A stretch of 64,000 nt of DNA, taken from positions 1 through 64,000 of the forward strand of contig NZ_JACJSG010000030.1 in NCBI RefSeq assembly GCF_014697625.1. Direction: 5' to 3'. The notes beneath the pieces are model-generated. The model ran no database searches. It saw only the letters and a list, made by a program, of their open reading frames with translations, and was not told the DNA's origin. This stretch comes from Anabaena azotica FACHB-119. GTDB taxonomy: Bacteria; Cyanobacteriota; Cyanobacteriia; Cyanobacteriales; Nostocaceae. This document shows, piece after piece, positions 7,471-16,593 of this stretch (its first letter is position 1; every line of letters starts with the position of its first letter). Position numbers and translations under genes: made by a program.

Positions 7471-8223
7471 CTAACTTTTAATAAAAGTCCACTCTAGCAC
7501 CTTAATTGGGGCGGTTTGTAGTGCTTTAGTGAGTTCGGCGTTACTTTTAAACTTGACTTTATGTAAGTCACAAGCTTCGACATTGACAGTGAACTTATCA
7601 TCTTCAAAAGGCCAAGGTTCGACGGTGACTAGATTATCGCTACGTTGCATAATATCATAGCGTTTACCATCTGGGCCTTTACTAATTTCTAAGAAACGTT
7701 CATCTGCTGGTAACTCTTTTTGGCATAGGATGAGAGAGAGGCGATCGCACCACTGCATAAAAGCATAAGCCGCAACTGTGTCATCCTTTTCTATACCGAG
7801 TTCTTCACGGTAATGCTGTTGATTTTCTAGTTGTTCATCTAAAAATTTATCGAATGCAGCACACTGTCCCCGTTTACTTTCATTCAAACGGCTAATGTGC
7901 ATAGAAATTAACATAGCTACCCAGCGTCCCCGATAACGAGCATTCTTAGCTAGATCAGCTAGTTTTTTAAATGATTCCTCCGTGCTATCTGGCGTTAAGG
8001 TATCATTAGTCATTAAAAAATCTTTAGGCGCACCTGCTTCAGTGAGATTATCCTCTTCCCATTCTTTTTCTAAGTCATCATGGTGAGAAATTGCGGCTAA
8101 GGTTTCGTAGATCCTGGGTGGAGAGTTTTTACGTTTCCATTGTCCCGCTAATTGAGCTGCTAATAAAGCATGAGCGCGATGATAAATAACTTCCCATCCA
8201 GTCGGTGTTGCATTTACAATCAC
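7471..8223 (-). CDS. DUF3891 family protein (HD-like fold suspected)
   Basis: A 250-aa soluble protein that looks like the DUF3891 family. Conserved histidines appear in HRAHALLAAQLAGQW (residues 15-29) and AISHHDDLEKEW (45-55); the HHDD pattern suggests a metal-dependent HD-type phosphohydrolase, but no substrate is known. No membrane segment or signal peptide. It is a single gene, convergent with the Yfr2-like array and separated from the Mn-catalase by a 466-bp repeat-filled gap. Confidence 0.75.
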   Translation of the reverse strand: MIVNATPTGWEVIYHRAHALLAAQLAGQWKRKNSPPRIYETLAAISHHDDLEKEWEEDNLTEAGAPKDFLMTNDTLTPDSTEESFKKLADLAKNARYRGRWVAMLISMHISRLNESKRGQCAAFDKFLDEQLENQQHYREELGIEKDDTVAAYAFMQWCDRLSLILCQKELPADERFLEISKGPDGKRYDIMQRSDNLVTVEPWPFEDDKFTVNVEACDLHKVKFKSNAELTKALQTAPIKVLEWTFIKS

Positions 8224-8324
8224 AAATTAATCTCCTCTGTTTTAAGTTGTGATTCTTAAAATAGATTCTAGGCAAATAAAATATTTAATAAGTTAGTTCT
8301 TAAAAGGAAAATACGTTACATATA

Positions 8325-8423
8325 GGAATCTGATTTGATTTCTGAAAAATCTCAGTATATGTAGTATTTGTAGGGTGGGCATTGCCCACCATATCATGGC
8401 TTTGGTGGGCAATGCCCACCCTA
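8325..8423. repeat. Dispersed repeat, copy 2, ending in a perfect palindrome
   Basis: The left part (GGAATCTGATTTGATTTCTG...ATCTCAGTATATGTAG) repeats 6668-6716. The right part, 8369-8423, is a 22-bp perfect inverted repeat GTAGGGTGGGCATTGCCCAC around an 11-bp loop. Shorter relatives occur near 27241 and 36250. Confidence 0.6.
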
Positions 8424-8460
8424 CCTAAAGTAGTCTTCTCAAATAGTTACCCATTAAAAT

Positions 8461-8607
8461 AACGTGAGTTCGACAAGCGTTGTTTTGACCTCACCCCCAA
8501 CCCCTCTCCTACGAGGAGAGGGGAGTAAGACAGTGATTTTTTTCATTTCTCCTCCCTCTCCTTTTAGGAGAGGGAGGTTGGGAGGGAGAGGTTCATCGAA
8601 CTCAGGT
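8461..8607. mobile_element. MITE of the AACGTGAGTTC family
   Basis: Terminal inverted repeats AACGTGAGTTCGA and TCGAACTCAGGT bound a 147-bp non-coding element of paired runs (CCCCTCTCCTACGAGGAGAGGGG; CCCTCTCCTTTTAGGAGAGGG). Direct repeats TAAAAT at 8455-8460 and 8608-8613 are the target duplication. A second copy is at 54722-54887. Confidence 0.75.
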
Positions 8608-8689
8608 TAAAATAGATTTGTTGGGTAACTTAATTGACAAGTTGCTTAACAACCCAAACCTGTAACTAACTGAAACCCCATATCTTGAA

Positions 8690-9385
8690 TTAGGAGTGTT
8701 TTTCCAAGGGGTTAGCTACATAATTGAATGTTGGCTCTGAGTTCCAGGGGCCGCGTTCATCATGACCGTTGCCGTTGGATGATAAGTTGTAATAGAGCGC
8801 TACGGTTTCGTCAGGTTGGACATTGCCAAAGAAGGGATCTGTTAATTTACCCAGTGAATCTAAAGCTTTCATAAACATCTGGGTATGAGAGATTTCCCTT
8901 GTGAGAAGATGAACTAAAGTTTGCTTAGTTCCCTGATCTGGTGATAACTTAATTAACTCTTCGTAAGTTTGACGCGCTCCAGCCTCAGCTGCAATGTTAG
9001 CTCGCAAATCTCTAACTACATCGCCGCCTTCATTCAGATAATTTGCTGTCCAAGCATTACCTTGACTATCTAAGAAGTGAGGCCCCATACCTCTTACAGC
9101 AAAGAGGGTACTTTTATAAGCCTCTGTTTGATCCACATTCTTTGTATGTGCTTCGATGAGTTTACCAACCATCTCTAAATGACTAAATTCTTCGATGGCG
9201 ATATCTTGCAACATATCTTTAATCCCAGCATTTTCAACGTGGAATGATTGCACCCAATATTGTAATGCTGCGGATAATTCTCCTGTTGCTCCTCCAAATT
9301 GCTCTAAGAGTAATTGAGCAAAACGAGGATTAGCTTCATCTATATTTACAACATGAATTGGTTCTTTCTTGTGGTAAAACATCAA
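8690..9385 (-). CDS. Manganese-containing (non-haem) catalase
   Basis: Disproportionates hydrogen peroxide with a dimanganese centre. The 231-aa ferritin-like protein carries the expected ligands: Glu36 (GATGELSAAL), Glu66 and His69 (IEEFSHLEM), Glu134 (IAAEAGARQT) and His167 (REISHTQMF). It is cytoplasmic, with no signal peptide, and belongs to the short class without the long C-terminal extension of some Mn-catalases. Nostoc-type cyanobacteria rely on such enzymes rather than KatG. Transcribed alone, upstream of the GlsB-like gene on the same strand but separated by 210 bp from it in the opposite order (the GlsB-like gene is 5'). Confidence 0.93.
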   Translation of the reverse strand: MMFYHKKEPIHVVNIDEANPRFAQLLLEQFGGATGELSAALQYWVQSFHVENAGIKDMLQDIAIEEFSHLEMVGKLIEAHTKNVDQTEAYKSTLFAVRGMGPHFLDSQGNAWTANYLNEGGDVVRDLRANIAAEAGARQTYEELIKLSPDQGTKQTLVHLLTREISHTQMFMKALDSLGKLTDPFFGNVQPDETVALYYNLSSNGNGHDERGPWNSEPTFNYVANPLEKHS

Positions 9386-9595
9386 CTGCCTCTTTGGTTA
9401 ATTTTCACAAGTAAAATACTAAGCAAATACTTAGTAACTACTATTTAAGTAATTACAGTTAGTAAAAAAGCTGATTATTGATTTCTGCATCAAAATACTG
9501 ATATTTCAGAAAGCATTTGATGAGAAGCCAGTTATTTTAATTCTAAAGATAGAAAAGACTGGCTTCTTGCGTTTTGTGCATTTTGATTGCTAAAA

Positions 9596-9868
9596 TTAGA
9601 CGCTTCTGCTTCTGCTGAGTAGTCCCCAAAGATAGATAGCAATGATGGCCCCAATAACGGCAATTAGAAGACCAGGAAGACTTAAAGAAGTAGCTGCAAG
9701 TTGTAAACTTCCCGTGGAAAATAGGCTATATAAACTACCACCAATAAACGCACCAACAATACCTAAAATGATTGTGGAGAGAATACCGCCGCCTTGTGAA
9801 CCGGGATAAATAGCTTTGGCGATCGCACCAGCTAAAAGACCTAATATTACCCAAGCAATAATATTCAT
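9596..9868 (-). CDS. GlsB/YeaQ/YmgE family stress-response membrane protein
   Basis: A 90-aa, glycine-rich, three-helix membrane protein of the transglycosylase-associated family. MNIIAWVILGLLAGAIAKAI at the N-terminus and GGGILSTIILGIVGAFIGG in the middle are the family signatures; a third helix (LLIAVIGAIIAIYLWGLL) precedes the basic end SRSRSV. Function is unproven; homologues are induced by stress and starvation. It sits directly upstream of the Mn-catalase, consistent with a stress role but not proof of co-transcription. Confidence 0.88.
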   Translation of the reverse strand: MNIIAWVILGLLAGAIAKAIYPGSQGGGILSTIILGIVGAFIGGSLYSLFSTGSLQLAATSLSLPGLLIAVIGAIIAIYLWGLLSRSRSV

Positions 9869-10252
9869 AATGACCTCAAAAAATTAACTCGCTTCTGTAT
9901 CCAGATTACTAACTCTGCTTTACAATTGTTTCTTCCAAATGAGATAAATGGGAAAAACCAGAAGATAGATATAGTAATTAGGCTGGTGATTAACTAGTTA
10001 CTGGTTATAGATAGGAGTTTGTTTGGTAAGATAACTTTCCAACTTGAATAATAGAGCAAGAATCTGTAAGCTTATAACTTGAGTTACTAGCTTTCTACTA
10101 GTTGTAAGAAAAGTAGGATTTAAGTCTAGAGAGTAATTTGTTCTTTCAACCAGCTAGTTGCTGTCAATATTAATAATTATATACTTTCTCAGTAGTTTTT
10201 TATAAAACTTAATTTCACAGAAAAATAAGCTTTATTAGCCTTTGATATTAAT

Positions 10253-10452
10253 AGGACTTACGCAAGTGTCATAATCAAATTAACTGTAGGGTGCGTCAGC
10301 CCCAATAATTTCCTACACATTCAAGGATTTTTCACATCTGACACACCCTACCCCATGTGCTGTAGGGTGTGTCAGCCCCAATAATTTCGTACATATTCAA
10401 GGATTTGTCACATATGATGCACCCTACCCCATATGCAAGTTGCGTAAGTCCT
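10253..10452. mobile_element. MITE with AGGACTTACGCAA termini and an internal duplication
   Basis: Ends AGGACTTACGCAA and TTGCGTAAGTCCT are perfect 13-bp inverted repeats. The inside holds two tandem copies of an about 88-bp unit that starts TAGGGTGYGTCAGCCCCAAT and ends GACACACCCTACCCCA. The copy at 12927-13050 has a single unit. There is no ORF. Confidence 0.75.
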
Positions 10453-10478
10453 GATTAAGTCAGGCTAATTACTGACAA

Positions 10479-11789
10479 CTAGAAATTATTGTCAATACTG
10501 CCGCGTAAATAAAGACTGGGACTGGGACTGTGTGACCAAGTTTTGTACAACCACAGTGTACTGACTAGGACTAAGAGTGAATTATAAATATATTGTGTCC
10601 ATAATGGCAGTAATAAAATTAGAGGACGACCACCAAAGATAAAAAAGAAATTGAAAATTCCAAAGGTGGAAAGGGTATAAATACGATGACGAATTATATC
10701 TGAAGATAGATTGAGATTGTAGTGATGACTGTAAGCTTTTGCTTGTTTTTCCACAAAGTACCCTAAAAAATAGGTAAAGGCTGTAAATCCTCCCAGTGTT
10801 ATAGGCACAGCTATTAATTTGGGTATGTTAAGTTCCTGTCCAAATAAATAGAATCCAGGTTTCAATACTAATGCAAGCTGGTTAGTTTGTCGCACCCAAG
10901 CACCAGAAAAGTAATATTCCCAATTGCCTGCATAAAGGTAGTAGTAAACAAAGTAACCAATGACTAAACCGACGTAGCTGTAACGTACAAAGGATTCAGG
11001 TGGCTTCTTCAATTCTTCCCAATAGGCTCGTTCAGCGTCGATATCAACACAAAGGCTTTTACACCCAACACAGGCACTTTTTTCTTTACCCTCTGGGGAA
11101 ACAATACGGCATATTGACGGGGTAATTAGTTGATTATTGTTGTTAGCCTTACTACTAAATAATCCCCCAAATGGACTATAAATTTTTTCTACCGGAGCCA
11201 TTGGACAGAAATAATTACACCAAGTTTTGCCGCTATACAGGTAGCCAATGCTAATAGCGAAAATAATCGTGAACAATAACCATAATGCCAGAACTAGGCG
11301 ATCGGCATCGAAAAATAATAAGCGACCACATAGTCCGGTAAATAACCATCCGAACTGTAGGTAAGCGTAATTTTTCCCCAACCAGGATTTTGGGCTAACT
11401 TTTACTAATGTGTAGTATGTTTTCCCTGTCCTTGAATGCCTACATTTGGTTTGACGTTGCCAACCCAAGGCGCGAGGAATTTGTGAGAGAAAGCTGAGAG
11501 GACAAATACGCCGCCACAGTTCATGCCCAAAAACAAGGACAATAAAAATTGATCCAGGTACAATTACACCCCACATTAGGGTTGTTCCTGGGGAATTTGC
11601 TTGTTCCAATAAGCATTTACCTTGTAGTTGAATACAACTAGGCAGTTTTGGTGGGAGCAAAGTTTGATTGAGTATAGCTAATGCTGGGAGCCAAGGGTCA
11701 TACAACAAAGAAGCAATTATTGTCAGCCATGCAGAAGCTAACATACAGCGCACCCAGTGCATCTGACGTTCAGATATGCAGAAAAGCAT
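10479..11789 (-). CDS. NapH/NosR-type membrane polyferredoxin (4Fe-4S)
   Basis: A 436-aa integral membrane protein with about six to eight helices and iron-sulphur motifs. CNYFCP at 191-196 matches the CxxxCP motif of the NapH/NosR (Fer4_5) family; Cys227 with Cys240-Cys243-Cys247 (SACVGCKSLC) can hold a 4Fe-4S cluster. RRICPLSFLSQIP at 93-105 resembles a second family motif. The role is likely electron transfer across or along the membrane; partners are not nearby. The last residues (SHSPSPSLYLRGSIDNNF) run into the flanking MITE region and may be a recent terminus. Confidence 0.75.
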   Translation of the reverse strand: MLFCISERQMHWVRCMLASAWLTIIASLLYDPWLPALAILNQTLLPPKLPSCIQLQGKCLLEQANSPGTTLMWGVIVPGSIFIVLVFGHELWRRICPLSFLSQIPRALGWQRQTKCRHSRTGKTYYTLVKVSPKSWLGKNYAYLQFGWLFTGLCGRLLFFDADRLVLALWLLFTIIFAISIGYLYSGKTWCNYFCPMAPVEKIYSPFGGLFSSKANNNNQLITPSICRIVSPEGKEKSACVGCKSLCVDIDAERAYWEELKKPPESFVRYSYVGLVIGYFVYYYLYAGNWEYYFSGAWVRQTNQLALVLKPGFYLFGQELNIPKLIAVPITLGGFTAFTYFLGYFVEKQAKAYSHHYNLNLSSDIIRHRIYTLSTFGIFNFFFIFGGRPLILLLPLWTQYIYNSLLVLVSTLWLYKTWSHSPSPSLYLRGSIDNNF

Positions 11790-11873
11790 ATATCTATCCC
11801 ACCAATAGTATTTTGTTAATCTAAAGTCCGAATAAAGTTGCGGATAATTGTATAAAAATTTGCTAGAAATTTT

Positions 11874-11971
11874 TATATATAGCAGGAGTCAAATAACAGA
11901 CTCAAAGCTTTTAGCTATAAGGATTTTATCGTTCCCTTCAATCCGAGCTTATCTAGCGACTGCTATATATA
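11874..11971. repeat. 98-bp inverted-repeat element
   Basis: TATATATAGCAG (11874-11885) is mirrored by CTGCTATATATA (11960-11971). The size and TA-rich termini suggest a MITE; no second copy was seen here. The rest of the 11790-12454 gap is AT-rich, without an ORF, apart from the possible structured element at 12393-12428. Confidence 0.4.
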
Positions 11972-12454
11972 AGAGGGTTTGTTTTTGATGTCTGAATGAC
12001 ATTTAAGTGAAGTATTGTCTATTATTATGATTTTTTCGTGCGAATAGTCATCCTACAGTTAACAAAGTTGTTCAATCATTAAATTAAAAGGTTATAGTTG
12101 CATTTATTATGCAAATTAAAGACTTTAAAAAATAAGGGTAAATCCACTTAAATCTTTAATTTTTCCTTTTCAATCTCTTACTCACAATATTTAGTATTCT
12201 TTTATCAAGACTGTCAGTATATTCAACTAAGTAGGTGGCTGTGAATATTTCGTGTTGGGAGAAGGCAGTGGTTCTCCTTAACACAAAACAGTCATTTCAG
12301 AGACTCCGTTGTTTTTCCCTTGGGTGTAGCCTCAGAATGAGAGTGATCATTTTAGAGAAAACGTCCCTTGGAGAGTGGGAAAATCTCAAATGTGAACCTT
12401 GAGACCTGCACAACAGGCAACCCCTAACTAAATTCTGTCTGGAAACTGCTGAAT

Positions 12455-12877
12455 ATGGCAATTAATTTTCCGAAGTGGCTGGCTGTATTAGTCACCATCC
12501 TTGCTTTGAACCTATTTATGCCAGCAATGGCAGCACCATTGGGATTTCATACTCCCTTGAGCGCAATTCATGCCCCGGCTGCTAATTTGGTGACTGCATA
12601 CCCTTCTTTTTCTGATTTGGATTTGACTCCTTTGCAGCGTCAACGACTGCAAGCTGTGCTGCAACGTAGGAATAAAGAAATCCAGGCAGTTTTAGATGTT
12701 TCGCAACGTGATGAACTGAGGCATCGACTACAATCTGGTGATGGCTTGAATGAGGGTTTGACTGCACTGGAACTGCAACCAGAACAGCAGCATCTGATCA
12801 AAGCCATAGAACAGTTAACAAATCTGAAACTGAGGGCGCTGTTATCTCGATACTCATTATCAGGTGTGAGTAATTAA
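12455..12877 (+). CDS. Small secreted protein with Spy/CpxP-like LTxxQ motifs
   Basis: A 140-aa protein with a clear Sec signal peptide (KWLAVLVTILALNLFMPAMA, cleavage near residue 26-27). The mature part is helical and has LTPLQRQRLQAVLQRRNKEI, close to the LTxxQ motif of Spy/CpxP-type periplasmic proteins, and a second LELQPEQQHLI. A periplasmic chaperone or metal-sensing role is possible but unproven. The ATG follows a GAAACTGCTGAAT region with a weak Shine-Dalgarno. A CCTG/CAGG hairpin lies about 30 nt upstream of the start (see 6754-6798). Confidence 0.7.
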   Translation: MAINFPKWLAVLVTILALNLFMPAMAAPLGFHTPLSAIHAPAANLVTAYPSFSDLDLTPLQRQRLQAVLQRRNKEIQAVLDVSQRDELRHRLQSGDGLNEGLTALELQPEQQHLIKAIEQLTNLKLRALLSRYSLSGVSN

Positions 12878-12926
12878 AGCTTGTCTGCTGATTTTGGGAA
12901 AAAAGCGATCGCCTCTGAAGGTATGT

Positions 12927-13050
12927 AGGACTTACGCCAGTGTCATAATCAAACTAACTTTAGGGTGCGTCAGCACCAATAATTTCGTACATATTCAAGG
13001 ATTTTCCACATCTGACGCACCCTACCCCAACTGCCAGTTGCATAAGTCCT
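12927..13050. mobile_element. MITE with AGGACTTACG termini, single-unit form
   Basis: AGGACTTACGCCAGTG at the left and TGCATAAGTCCT at the right are inverted repeats. The inside (TAGGGTGCGTCAGCACCAAT ... GACGCACCCTACCCCA) is one copy of the unit duplicated at 10253-10452. It lies between the secreted-protein gene and the kinase. Confidence 0.7.
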
Positions 13051-13098
13051 GGTATGATGAGAGCGATCGCTTTTTATTGCACTTTTGATATCATCATT

Positions 13099-14229
13099 TT
13101 ATGGGTTGTTATTACCAAGATATTTAGCTTTTAACTCTTCTAACTCTTGATCAATTTCGCTTTTATTGGCTGAGTTATTAGTGGTAGGTTGGGGTTGTAT
13201 ATTTTGCGGTTTTGGTTGGCCCCCTACTAAAAATTGAGTTTTTAATTCTTCCAATTCTAAATCAATTTGGCTTTGAGTTTTGGCTACCGCTTTTGGGGGA
13301 GTGGGTTGTGGTGTTGGCGGAATTGTTGTTGCTGGGGGATTTTGTGCTGGAGACTTTTGGTTTAAATCCTTCAAGACTTCATCTACAGTTTGATAGCGCC
13401 TAGCGGGAATACTTTCTAACATCCTGTTGATGATTCGCTGTAAATCGCTACTAACTGGTGTTGCTAAATATTGCTGCCAAATCCAAGTACCATGATTAGT
13501 ATCATAGGAATCGAAAGGCGATCGCCCAGTTAATAAATTAATACAAGTCGCCCCTAAACTATATATATCACTGGCAAACATTGCCCTACCTCTAATTTGT
13601 TCTGGGGCGACATATTCAGGTGTACCGATACTTGTACCAGTGTGACTCAAAGCTGTGCCAGTGGCAGATTTAGAAGCACCAAAATCTACTAATACTAATT
13701 TGCGATCGCTACTACGTAAAATAATATTTTCTGGTTTAATATCTCGATGAATTACTTGCCGAGCATGACAAAATTGTAGTACAGGTAATAAATCATTGAG
13801 TAACTGCCTAATCTGCGTTTCATTAAAAGCACCTTTGTGTGCTAGTTCCTGTGCTAAATTTAACCCGTCGATAAATTCTTGTACCAAATACTGGCGATCG
13901 TCTTGGGTAAAATAAGCTAAAAGTTCGGGTATTTGTGGATGTTTACCCAATTCATCCAACTGCACCGCTTCTTGGTTAAATAACTCCACCGCCTTTTGGA
14001 CTGTGTTAGTACCTTGGGCTTGGGGATAGAATTGCTTAATTACACATCGGGGTTTGGACGGCTTATCCTCATCCACAGCCAAAAAAGTCCTACCAAAACC
14101 ACCTTGTCCAATTGGCTTAACGGCGCGGTAGCGTTCTTTGAGGAGTAGCTTAGAACCACAACTCTGGCAAAACTTCACATCGTGAGGGTTTTCGGGTTTT
14201 GAACAACGGGGGTTAAGACAGTAACTCAT
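13099..14229 (-). CDS. Ser/Thr protein kinase with N-terminal zinc ribbon
   Basis: A 376-aa eukaryotic-type kinase. Cys4, Cys9, Cys21 and Cys24 form a zinc ribbon (SYCLNPRC / FCQSCG). The kinase domain (about 34-290) is complete: GQGGFGRTF loop, VIK lysine, HRDIKPEN catalytic loop, DFGAS, and GTPEYVAPEQ. The C-terminal tail is Pro/Gln-rich and low complexity and carries two copies of an acidic helix, IDLELEELKTQFL (322-334) and IDQELEELKAKYL (359-371), perhaps a docking or oligomerising motif. No transmembrane helix. Soluble kinases of this type are numerous in Nostoc; the substrate is unknown. Confidence 0.93.
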   Translation of the reverse strand: MSYCLNPRCSKPENPHDVKFCQSCGSKLLLKERYRAVKPIGQGGFGRTFLAVDEDKPSKPRCVIKQFYPQAQGTNTVQKAVELFNQEAVQLDELGKHPQIPELLAYFTQDDRQYLVQEFIDGLNLAQELAHKGAFNETQIRQLLNDLLPVLQFCHARQVIHRDIKPENIILRSSDRKLVLVDFGASKSATGTALSHTGTSIGTPEYVAPEQIRGRAMFASDIYSLGATCINLLTGRSPFDSYDTNHGTWIWQQYLATPVSSDLQRIINRMLESIPARRYQTVDEVLKDLNQKSPAQNPPATTIPPTPQPTPPKAVAKTQSQIDLELEELKTQFLVGGQPKPQNIQPQPTTNNSANKSEIDQELEELKAKYLGNNNP

Positions 14230-14419
14230 TAGCAGGATGGCGTTTTAGTTCGCGCTTACTGTCTTTATTTTGCCCTGTGCTAGACAAGAGTGGTTATGTT
14301 CGCCAATGATATATAGTAGGGGACAGGTGATAGGGGACAGGTGACAGGTTAAAAAGCTGCTTTTTATTTGGATACATGACAACTTTTGCTACCCCAGAAA
14401 TTACTTGATAAATCATTTC

Positions 14420-16207
14420 TTAATCAATACTAGAAGCACTATCACTAGAGGACAGCATCACCGGCTGCTGGTATAGGGGTACTGTGAAGGTGACTGTAGA
14501 ACCTAGTCCTTCACCCAGGCTGTAAAAATGCACTTCGCCGCCCATCGTCTCTACAAGTTTCTGGGATATGGCTAGCCCTAAACCTGTACCACCATACTGA
14601 CGGGTGCGGGAACCATCTACTTGAGAGAATAGTTGAAATAGTTTGTCTTGTTGATCTAAGGAAACGCCAATACCAGTATCGGCTATTCTGACTCTTACCA
14701 TGCCAGGGAATTGCTTTTCTGGAAATTTTCCTTTTTTCAATACAACATCGGCGGTGACAGTAATACCGCCTTCATGAGTAAATTTAATGGCATTACCGAC
14801 TATATTTAACATGACTTGCAGCAACCGTTGGTAATTGCCTTCAACGACAATTTCATCTGAGGTATGGGGTAACTGCATTCGGAAACTGAGATTTTTGACC
14901 TCTGCTTGTGGGCGCATGAAGTTGTCTACATCACAGAATAGCTCTTGTAGCTTGACGGGAGCGCAAACTAACTCCATTTTGCCGGCTTCAATTTTGGCTA
15001 TGTCTAGGATGTCGTTGATAATGTTGAGCAGATGTAAAGATAATTGATGGGCTTCGGATAAAAATTGATTTTTTTCTTCAGCATCATCTGCCATACCCTC
15101 TAAAATCAGCTTGAGGAAACCTATCATACCGTTTAGGGGGGTGCGAATTTCGTGGGAGACGTTAGCGAGAAACTCACTTTTGAGGCGGGAGGCTTCTTCG
15201 GCTTTTTGTCTGGCTGCTTCTAATTCTTTATATAAGGTAGCATGAGCGATCGCAGTTCCTAACTGATCCGCTACTTCCTTAGCTAGTTCTATTTCGCAGT
15301 TAGTTAGGGGATAACATTCATCTTGCAAGCTGATCGCAATCAAACCATTAGCTTGGTCTTGATAACAGGTGGCTACTACTAATATGTTTTGTTGGGGACA
15401 AAGATCATAACCTGGAACTTCCATAATTATTGGTTCCAAGGTTGATAAAGCTTGAGCAAAGGCTTGTTCAGTAGTCACATCTATTTCCAAACCCAACATT
15501 GAAGCGCGGTCTGGTTGATGATATTCGGCAATTACACGCACTTTTGAGCTAGAGGGCTGGTAGGGACAGATAATACAGCGTTCTAGCTTGAGTGCTTTGC
15601 CTAGAGAGTCTACTGTTTGCTGCCAAATTGCGTCTAAATCTAATGTCCGGCGAATATTTCTGGTAATTTTGTTTACGAGTCTTTGGTGTTGCTGCGATCG
15701 CAATACTAGGTCTATTTGAGTTGGCGTAGTAATTGCTACATTCACTTCCTGGTTGTTCGCCTTAACTTGTAATAACCTTCCCATGACTAGGACAGTAGTA
15801 GCTGCCGTTCCCAACGGTGTCATAATCGGACTAATCACCAATTCCAACTCGAATAGATTTTGATGACAACTAAACCAGAAGGGAAACTTTTCTGGAACCA
15901 AATTTGTCATCACTTGATGCAATCTTTCCATATAGGAAACCTTGTCCACTGGGGCAAAGATTTCTTGTGAATTGCCATCAGCTACTATCTGCTCTGGGTT
16001 GAAACCCAAAAGTTCGCTTTTCTGCCAAAAAAAGGACAGGTAACGCCCTGTCCCATCCTGCACATATACCAACTCAGCGCCGAGGGTAGCTAATAAGCTA
16101 TTAGCCTTATGATTAATTGATTCCAAGTTTTGGGAAAATCTATTTGGCAAGTGGGAATTGGCAGTGATAGTCATTGCATCGAATCGAGTTGGATGGACAA
16201 ATGGCAA
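14420..16207 (-). CDS. PAS/GAF sensor histidine kinase
   Basis: A 595-aa cytoplasmic histidine kinase. A PAS-like region (about 32-130) precedes a GAF domain (about 185-325) with Cys in ERCIICPY, which might bind a ligand or bilin, though no canonical chromophore motif is evident. A coiled coil leads into the H-box NVSHEIRTPLNGMIG (about 353) and the HATPase (NIVGNAIKFTHEGG, ADTGIGV, GGTGLGLAISQKLVE). No receiver domain is attached. Translation could start at Met1 or Met12 (MTITANSH, 16174); neither has a strong Shine-Dalgarno. No cognate regulator is adjacent. Confidence 0.92.
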   Translation of the reverse strand: MPFVHPTRFDAMTITANSHLPNRFSQNLESINHKANSLLATLGAELVYVQDGTGRYLSFFWQKSELLGFNPEQIVADGNSQEIFAPVDKVSYMERLHQVMTNLVPEKFPFWFSCHQNLFELELVISPIMTPLGTAATTVLVMGRLLQVKANNQEVNVAITTPTQIDLVLRSQQHQRLVNKITRNIRRTLDLDAIWQQTVDSLGKALKLERCIICPYQPSSSKVRVIAEYHQPDRASMLGLEIDVTTEQAFAQALSTLEPIIMEVPGYDLCPQQNILVVATCYQDQANGLIAISLQDECYPLTNCEIELAKEVADQLGTAIAHATLYKELEAARQKAEEASRLKSEFLANVSHEIRTPLNGMIGFLKLILEGMADDAEEKNQFLSEAHQLSLHLLNIINDILDIAKIEAGKMELVCAPVKLQELFCDVDNFMRPQAEVKNLSFRMQLPHTSDEIVVEGNYQRLLQVMLNIVGNAIKFTHEGGITVTADVVLKKGKFPEKQFPGMVRVRIADTGIGVSLDQQDKLFQLFSQVDGSRTRQYGGTGLGLAISQKLVETMGGEVHFYSLGEGLGSTVTFTVPLYQQPVMLSSSDSASSID

Positions 16208-16356
16208 CTCACAACAGTTTTACGAAGGCTGGACAAAGCTTGGCGTAAAATTTTATAGCTTAAACATACTGAGTATTGCGTACTTTAACTTTTGTGTCCT
16301 TGAGATTGACAAACTTCATATTTTTAGACTTGATTCTTCACAGCCTATTCATGAAG

Positions 16357-16593
16357 TCAATCATTCCATTCTCCACGGGGAGGAACAGGTACGCGATGGG
16401 GGCTGCGCGTCAGTTCATCATCTCTGAGAGCTTCGCCTCGCAACCATTGACGAATCGCTACCTCAATCACCTTACTGGGATCATTAGTCAGGTGCTGAAT
16501 TTGTTCGAGTAATTCCGAATCCAGTTGGACAGCGATTTCTACCTTATCGGCTTGATTGGATTCCCCATCGGTAGCTCTTTCTTTCATATTCAT
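16357..16593 (-). CDS. Small ribbon-helix-helix-type protein
   Basis: 78 aa. The central VEIAVQLDSELLEQIQHL, then SKVIEVAIRQWLRGE, fits a ribbon-helix-helix DNA-binding fold (beta strand, two helices), as in CopG/Arc-type repressors and antitoxins. A hydrophilic tail ends PVPPRGEWND. No toxin gene is adjacent, so it may be a stand-alone regulator. Real gene status is supported by the sensible amino-acid pattern rather than by context. Confidence 0.55.
   Translation of the reverse strand: MNMKERATDGESNQADKVEIAVQLDSELLEQIQHLTNDPSKVIEVAIRQWLRGEALRDDELTRSPHRVPVPPRGEWND

Noticed and set aside
12393-12428. Cobalamin riboswitch, from the GAGACCTGC resemblance to the B12 box
   Set aside because: The remaining core of a B12 riboswitch is missing and the downstream gene is a small secreted protein unrelated to cobalamin.
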